Source: Polytrichum commune (Eukaryota > Streptophyta > Polytrichopsida > Polytrichales > Polytrichaceae). From it: 64,000 nt of DNA. The stretch lies in assembly GCA_950295325.1 (NCBI GenBank), contig OX485807.1, positions 44,920,440 to 44,984,439 of the forward strand. Reading direction: 5' to 3'. This document shows positions 57,700-64,000 of the stretch, one piece after another. The notes under the pieces are model-generated. The model had not been told where the DNA came from, did not search any database, and worked only from the letters and a program-made list of their open reading frames with translations. Numbering within the stretch: position 1 is the first letter of the stretch; every line of letters starts with the position of its first letter. Made by a program: the position numbers and the translations under genes.

Positions 57700-59840
57700 T
57701 ACAACAAAATATGAGTGCATGCATGGTAAAGTGGACCATAAAAGTGCTATGTTATCTTTAAACCATAGTTTTTTTTTGTCACACATTTAAAAGTAGTAGC
57801 AAAGTGTTGTTTAATTTGAAAAAGAATTCATGGTGAACTCTCTCATTGTGTTAAGTATTCAAATGTAGAATGCCGATATGAGTTTTCAAAACTTATCATT
57901 AAAAGTAATGCTCAAAAGCAAATGGCTAGATTTGGTTTTAAACGTAAATTTCATGGCCTTAACTCTTTTGTACTTGATTATTTTTCATAATATACTTGAA
58001 TTCGTTATACACTTGAAGACATCATCAAATATTTTTGTAGAGAATCATCCATTCAATATGATTAAATAATGTTTTAAGGAGATTTTTGACAATTACTTGT
58101 TCAATATCACCACTTGCACACCCACTTGCACCTTCTCCTAAAATAAGTAAGATGGTTTGAGATTATTCTTGTCAACATAAATTGCTTGGCTTTGTAGATC
58201 AATATGTTTTAAAAATGTTTATGATCTTTTTTCCCACAAAATTCAAAGTTAGTATAGTGTTTTGAATCACTTTCGTTTAAACATGAGCAACGATCAAGAG
58301 TTGTCCACTTTACCGTGCTTGCACCAATATATAGTAAACAACTCTAGCATTTTGTATGTTATTTTAATTACGGAACCTTAAGTTTACTTTTGTAGATAAA
58401 ATGATGAAAGTTAGTCTTTGTTTGAGCATTGTTTGTTTCCTTTATTTGTTGTTAGCAAATGGTATCAATGTTAGAGTTAGAGTTAACGATAAAGTTTGAA
58501 AAAATGGAGACCTACTCATGTATTTTGAAGGAATCCGCCATATTTGCCAGTTGTAACATTTCTGTCAAGATCCAAAGAGATAATTATAGAGGAAAATCCT
58601 TTTGCTCTATTCTAGGGCAACAAAAATTTGAAAAATAATTGAGAAATTTTTTTAACAATTTTATTTGGCGGGTAAAAAAGTGGTGAGAGGAACAAAGAAA
58701 TGCATGTGCATATAGGTGACAAAGAAAACAAGAAGATTCTTAATTATGTAAGGATAGAACATGTTGGTGTTCAATTTCAATGAAGCCTTCCAAAATTCTC
58801 CATTCATGTTGAACCAAGGGGCCATCAGGGGAATTCAACTCTAGTTCATGTCCATACTTCACGGTTGATTTTTTTGTTATCAAGGTCAAATTGTCCAATG
58901 TTATCTTCAAGAATATATATTATTTTTCAATTTGACCATGGAACCCTATGTAGTATAATCCATCCACTCATATTGGTGGTGGTATGGGATATAAAAACAA
59001 AGACTTCCATCAAACCACTCAATGGGGACAAGTATCAATAAGTTGGCTTTGTTTATATATATAGTACCCAGGCGCCACCTTACCAATTTAGGTACTTTGC
59101 TTGCCAACATCGAACATAATTTCATGCCACATCAAATGTTTCAACGTTTCTCATTTCTCATGACATGCGACACCTTCAAATCACATTTTTATTTTCTCCT
59201 AATTAACTCATGAAATACTACAAATTGCATTAAAGATGCATGACTCCAAATGGAAGTGGACCAATGTTTCTCTAGTTTCTTTTCATTTTAGCACTACCCC
59301 ATAATTCTTTACTGTTAATTTTAACAATGCATATACTTGTTACTTAGAAACGAGTAGTTAAGTTAAAGGTTAGATAGCAACTTAAAATCAATCCATAACA
59401 TATTGGGGAGCTCTCCATGCTTATCTTTGATATAAAAACAATCAAAAGATATCTCCCTCTCTCTCTCACACACACATATATTGAAGGCACACTTGTAATA
59501 AAATTCTAATACAATAAATTAATATCATGATATCGTAATCAAGATATACATTTCATTGGATACAACCAAGTCCAACTGCATAGCTTGTAGACACATTTGT
59601 CATTTGGTTTTATTTCGATGTTTGTTGTGACATCTTCGATCCTTTACATCTGGGTCGTTGCCTCGAGGATCGGTCTTGAAAATCTGGGCTGTCGATCGGA
59701 ATCCTCTCTCCTCCGGAGGTTGCCTCCATGTTCCTGCTTGGCCATTAAGGTTAGCATTGCATAAATTCCAACTCCCTCCGCCATAGCCACGCTTTTGGAG
59801 GTTCCCTCTCGCTCCATGCGTCGCCACTCCTCCTTGGCAC
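57700..59840. other. AT-rich intergenic sequence
   Basis: No gene recognised. gacaattacttgttcaatat near 58090 is shared in diverged form with 12702. CT/CA microsatellites lie at 59455-59480. Confidence 0.4.
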
Positions 59841-59847
59841 CCTCATT

Positions 59848-60045
59848 ATCGAGCCCTTCCTTGGTAATGAACTTTCAAGCAGTGTCCAAGGGGAGAGAGA
59901 GATTTCAAATGTAAGGATCCTCTATTTTGATGGTTTTTGTTTTTCTAATACGATCTACTGCAAATATTTAGACGTTCACGCAATTCCAATAAGTTTTATT
60001 TATATTATCTTCTGTAGACATCGTGAGTTCAGAAATTGCACCTCA
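59848..60045 (+). repeat. Dispersed exon-like repeat R1, copy g (deletion derivative)
   Basis: The sequence cgagcccttcct from the leader of copy c (34.27 kb) is joined directly to taatgaactttcaagcagtg from its end (34.89 kb). The roughly 600 bp between are missing. It continues to gttcagaaattgca. Confidence 0.6.
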
Positions 60046-61510
60046 AAGCGGCCTTTTCTTCACCATTACATACAATTCGCACACCTTACTAGTCTACATT
60101 GGATATGAAGGGCGCACTGGAGTTTGCAGTTGGCGATGAGCATGAGATGGACTATGTTCAGGTCACCACATCGGAAGAAAGAAATGAAGTATGCTCTTAC
60201 AGAGGGAATTAATATCCTGCACATCACCTTGGCATTAAACTGATGTAATGTGCATACAACTAGTCACATGTGTTCAAGGAATCTAATCTAGTGAATTAGC
60301 GTACCCTATGACATTTTTCCTGTTCAAAGATTATGTGCACAAGCTCAGTTGGTTGAAATAAGTTGAGAGCTTGAGGTGGATTCTCATGTATATTAAATTA
60401 AATTGTGCAAACAACCAGGGGAGACCATGGTAAGTCTCACTTCGACAAGCGGGGGTTCACTCAAGGTGCCCTTTCCACCGCAAACCGACTTCTGATTTGT
60501 GGTCTTCATGACTTGCCAAATCTATCTATCTATCCTTGCTCTTCATCCATGGAAAATTTCTCCAAGAAGGTCGTGTAGAGGTTGCATGACTGCACAGGGG
60601 AGGTCATTTGAGGTTGACACATGCAATATTCGCATGAGACTTAAGCGAATGCGTATGTGGTTTGCATTGAATCACACGGGTTCCATTCACGAGTATCATA
60701 TATACGCAATTTCTGCATTTAGTCTGACCACTATCACTATCTCAGTAAGTGTTCAGAAACATATATTTCAATGTGAAGGGCTTCAAAATAATCACACTTC
60801 ACTCAAACTCTCAAACTCTTTTGCAACACTTCACAAAAAAAACTTGATATTGGCTGTTTTGTTCGAAACATCAGATAATTGCACCTGAGCCCTCAGAAAA
60901 AAAATCTCAACTCCGACCAGCCTAGGTTGTTAGAACTAGTTGAAATGATTAGAATCTAAGATGACGTCACATGGGTCCTACTAGCATTTTTATAACATTG
61001 TTCAACCTAGGGTTTTCTAAACTCCTCCTAATTTGATGTACTAGTTGGGAACCATAACTCTAGGAAATTTATCATTTGGTGTCCACTGGATTCCCCAAAT
61101 TTATGCAAATGATTACACTTCCATATCCATACTCTAATGGTAACAAATAACCGAATTTGGCAACATAACAAGAACTTAACCCCGAACAATGGTCAGTGTT
61201 CATGCTGTGGATTCATACCTTCATCCAAACCCCTTGACTAGATTTCATAAACTTTGGGTCTTGGAGCCAGACTCACTCAAATCCACCATTTTGGGCTACA
61301 TGGAAACATGGTCAATTCTTCTATTGGTTCATGAGTTTTTAAAGGTTTTTAAAGACTCATATAGACATAGGATGGTCAAACATAGGATTTTCACATAGTA
61401 GATTCCTCATTTTCATTTGAGTCGAAGTAATTGCTTCTTTCAATGTATTTCCAATGAATTTTGAGGCTTTGAAAAGTATTTAGGATTTAATGTTTCATCA
61501 CATTGAGAAG
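60046..61510. other. Intergenic sequence without genes
   Basis: The 129-codon frame at 60499-60888 has no domain or relative here. The phrase gatgacgtcacatgg near 60960 also occurs near 45435, indicating a small shared repeat. Confidence 0.4.
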
Positions 61511-61519
61511 CTCTGAGAG

Positions 61520-61746
61520 CAATGAATGGGGAGAACTAACCGCCAGTTACAGATGAACGGGTTGTGTTTGAGAAATTACTGGTTGAAGTTCAAGTCTTCA
61601 GGATAATCACCGATCGATTTAGGGAATCTACAGAATATACCTCAGTTTAAAACAGAAAACACAAAAAAGATGACAGCATATAGCCGGTTGGACTTGGAGA
61701 CACTAGGACCTCGATCGATTATGCTCAAAAATCTCCCTGGACATTC
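61520..61746. mobile_element. Small hAT MITE, subfamily 2 (complete)
   Basis: 227 bp. Left end CAATGAATGGGGAGAAC; right end reverse-complemented GAATGTCCAGGGAGATTTTT. TSD tctgagag at 61512-61519 and 61747-61754. The end sequences tie it to the 1-kb hAT copies (CAATGTCCGGGGAGA, GCTCAAAAATCTCCC). Degenerate relatives are at 44437-44650 and 52535-52740. Confidence 0.88.
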
Positions 61747-62382
61747 TCTGAGAGGGAGCTCAAAAAATCAAGCTCTTAACTCACTTGGAAAGGCCTTCAC
61801 TAATCAAATCTTCATACACTATAAATCCTTCTCTTCTGGATTTCAGTACATTGGTAATGGTAAACATGGTGCATAGATGTACAGTGGGAAGTTCTCATGC
61901 ATTTGTTGAAAGCTTCCATGTCATTTACAGCTACCTTATGTAGCAACCATACTAATTCCACATCGAAATTACTGTAGCTAAATCATATATGTTAATAATA
62001 GACACATGACACTGTATGTGTGAGATACAAAGGGAAAGTACCAACAGCACAAGGTCACATGAAATGATAAAGACTCAAACTTCATAATTCCCAACATGCA
62101 CGATCGTAGTCGTTGGATCTTCATTGAAACATTAAACTGATCATCGAAGGCCAACTTACTAAGAGCCTGATGTGCTATCTGATAGCCTTATGTGGAGTCA
62201 TTTGAAAGAGAGACAAACGTAGTATCTGTGAACCGTTTGCACCTAATCACATGACTAAAGCTCTGCACACTTTGATCCTGTAAAGACCTAACCTAAGATT
62301 CTTGTAAATCCACTATATTTCAGTCTTAAGCAAAGAACGTATTAGGTACCCACTATCTTGGGGTTGCAAAAGTCTTGGACAT

Positions 62383-63242
62383 TTAGAGCATGTCTGCCAC
62401 CATCTCCAAAATGAGAGCATATGGTGTATTTGTGAGGACATACACCCCTGAGTTGCGTACATGGAAACCTCTGCTTTGCACAATCCTCAATTCCTTGATC
62501 AATTCCTTCACATAGGATTTCCAGTTGGATATGATGTCTTCAGAATCATTCTTGATAATTGATTGGTTTCTTGGAGGAAGAACTTGTATTTTCTCTCCTA
62601 TCAAAGGTAGCATTTTCTTCATCCACATTTTCTTTTGACATGGAAACTCAAGTAAACTTGTCAAAATCTCAACACAATCACCACCATTCATGGAGTGTGG
62701 GAGGGTGACAACTTCTCCCTCGTGCCTTGGCACAATCCCTTGTGAACCTGTCACTCATCAAGCCATGAGGGAAGTCATCAAAATTGTAAATCAACAAGGA
62801 TAATATATTGTAACCTAGTCTAACTTGTACATTAAAAGGTAGATAATGAACAACACTCACATTTAAAGTAGGATGAAGATGCCTAGCTAAAATGCCACAC
62901 GGTTTAGAAGACCAAAGCAAAACCTACATCCAATAGACTTTACGTGATGTGCCCATGCCCAACCCACTGATTTTGAAGCATGTGTAGCGAAGTTAATATT
63001 CTTTGCTTCCTACATTAGTCAAATAAACTAAAGGCATAGAGAAAACCTCACTTACAGGAGGAACTTGCTACACAAATTTGATGTCCCTCCTCCACCATGA
63101 CACGCACAACTTCATGGCCTCCACTGTCTTGTTCAACCATTTCCACTTCCTCTTCCTTGATTTCTTGGAACAACTCCATTTGTTCAATTTTCGATGCATA
63201 GCCAAGTTCCATGACTTCATCAAAGCTCAAGAACTTCTCCAT
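62383..63242 (-). CDS. Unknown two-exon plant gene, copy 3 (join complement 63056-63242, 62383-62747)
   Basis: Predicted protein of 183 aa on the minus strand. Exon 1 starts in the context gaccaaccATGG and encodes MEKFLSFDEVMELGYASKIE, QMELFQEIKEEEVEMVEQ and ICVASSS. Donor T/GTAAGTGAGG; the intron is only 308 bp; acceptor gtgacag. Exon 2 encodes VTLPHSMNGGDCVEILTSLL, a region about six residues shorter than in copies 1 and 2, KMWMKKMLPLIGEKIQVLPP, NDSEDIISNWKSYVKELIKE and SGVYVLTNTPYALILEMVAD. Intron ends and upstream sequence align well with copy 1, so these two are the closest pair; the intron has lost, or never gained, about 1.8 kb. The splice phase is conserved. Function unknown. Confidence 0.75.
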
Positions 63243-63609
63243 GGTTGGTCTGGATCCACTAGTAAACGAAACAAGCATGACAATATAATCAGAAGAAAAC
63301 TCTGGGTGAAACATATGGAAGATGAGTACCATTCAATTCATGCACTTTGCCCAGCAAAATTAATTCTATTTCCATGCCAAATCTACTTTATCACTGCTTT
63401 CGACCAACCATTGTGTGTCATTCTGACCCTACACTCTCATCGAGTTCAAACTGTGTTCAACTTAGGAAATAATCTTTGGAGGTCAATTTTGGAAAATAAT
63501 CACATTACCTATTTCAAACTGCACACTCCCCAGATAAATCAAGTCCGTCTAGCGCAGAGGCCCCGCCTCGGTGGCGGGGAGCCAACAAGAGTATCAGGAA
63601 GGAAGTAAA

Positions 63610-63960
63610 AGTTGAAGTTAGGACAGCTCATCAGCTGAGTAATGTTATGCACACAAAAGATTCGCCAAACATTGGCCTGCATTCTAGTGATGTTCTACAC
63701 GTGCACCACCCATCGGAGAAGGGAGATGAGGTTTGTACAAAGTTCATGTTGCACCCAACCTTACTAATTTCAAGACTGGCGAGGAATGGGTTCATGATTC
63801 CTCCTCCACTCCAGCCGCTCCCAGACACAAAGCTGGAATCTCTGGAGCCCCTAAACATCGCTGAAAGCGAGTGGTTCTCAGTTCAAGGTGCATTAGTAAT
63901 CAAGCGAGGAAACACTGCGCAAGCCGGCCCACCGGTTGGGAGGAGAAATTTTCGATACTC
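63610..63960 (-). repeat. Dispersed exon-like repeat R1, copy h (minus strand)
   Basis: On the minus strand: SRDSSFVSGSGWSGGGIMNP, FLASLEISKVGCNMNF and a tail with gatgggtggtgcacgtgtag and aacatcactagaatgcaggc. This matches 25800-26110 and 51720-51990. Only this segment is present. Confidence 0.65.
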
Positions 63961-64000
63961 GATTTTTAAGACAGCGCTAAAAAACTCGATTCCAAACGTA

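Noticed and set aside
60499-60888. 129-codon frame as a gene
   Set aside because: No domain, and the putative hydrophobic stretches look accidental.
63078-63608. 176-codon plus-strand frame
   Set aside because: It is antisense to exon 1 and the leader of gene copy 3; the minus-strand reading is conserved among copies and this one is not.

Overview
This window looks like repeat-rich nuclear DNA of a land plant. It holds no dense gene array, no rRNA, no operons and no bacterial-style coding. Most of it is DNA transposons and their relics (hAT, PIF/Harbinger-like, Mutator-like, CACTA-like), many with target-site duplications (TSDs) that can be read directly. The only convincing host-type genes are three copies, plus one dead copy, of a small two-exon gene family that I do not recognise. 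The lineage cannot be fixed from sequence alone. A decayed DUF7869-like coding region hints at a non-angiosperm plant, but that is weak inference.

Layout. 1-11.6 kb: a nearly perfect inverted repeat with arms 1-3517 and 8075-11591 (left + right coordinate = 11592 throughout). Each arm carries a ~1 kb hAT element and a 1.49 kb hAT derivative with a transposase C-terminus. The 4.5 kb spacer holds a dead DUF7869-like gene split by a small transposon, and a Mutator-like fragment. 11.6-24.5 kb: small hAT-like elements, a Harbinger-like element interrupted by a third copy of the hAT (perfect TSD ggtggaaa), a second Harbinger MITE, a dead copy of the unknown gene, and a CACTA-like foldback. 24.5-26.7 kb: a copy of a dispersed low-copy repeat with exon-like stretches (called R1 here). 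27.8-30.5 kb: gene copy 1. 30.7-33.9 kb: two larger members of a CTCGGGG-ended, 8-bp-TSD transposon family carrying remnants of one shared ORF. 34.2-35.9 kb: R1 copy and a 12 x 57 bp minisatellite. 37.4-41.3 kb: repeat copies, a one-ended CTCGGGG-family element and another complete member. 42.5-43.5 kb: a complete Mutator-like MITE with a 9-bp TSD. 46.3-49.9 kb: a Mutator-like fragment with a Harbinger element in its terminus, then a fourth hAT copy. 50-53 kb: R1 with an internal tandem duplication and a long-TIR MITE. 54.6-57.4 kb: gene copy 2. 59.8-64 kb: R1 fragments, a 227-bp hAT MITE, and gene copy 3 on the minus strand.

How it fits together. The three unknown genes keep the same exon structure, splice phase and reading frame despite clear sequence divergence, so they are probably functional or recently so. 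The rest is layered transposition. Several insertions can be ordered because one element sits inside another, or because an uninterrupted paralogous site exists elsewhere in the window. No autonomous transposase is intact here; every transposase-like ORF is a fragment.
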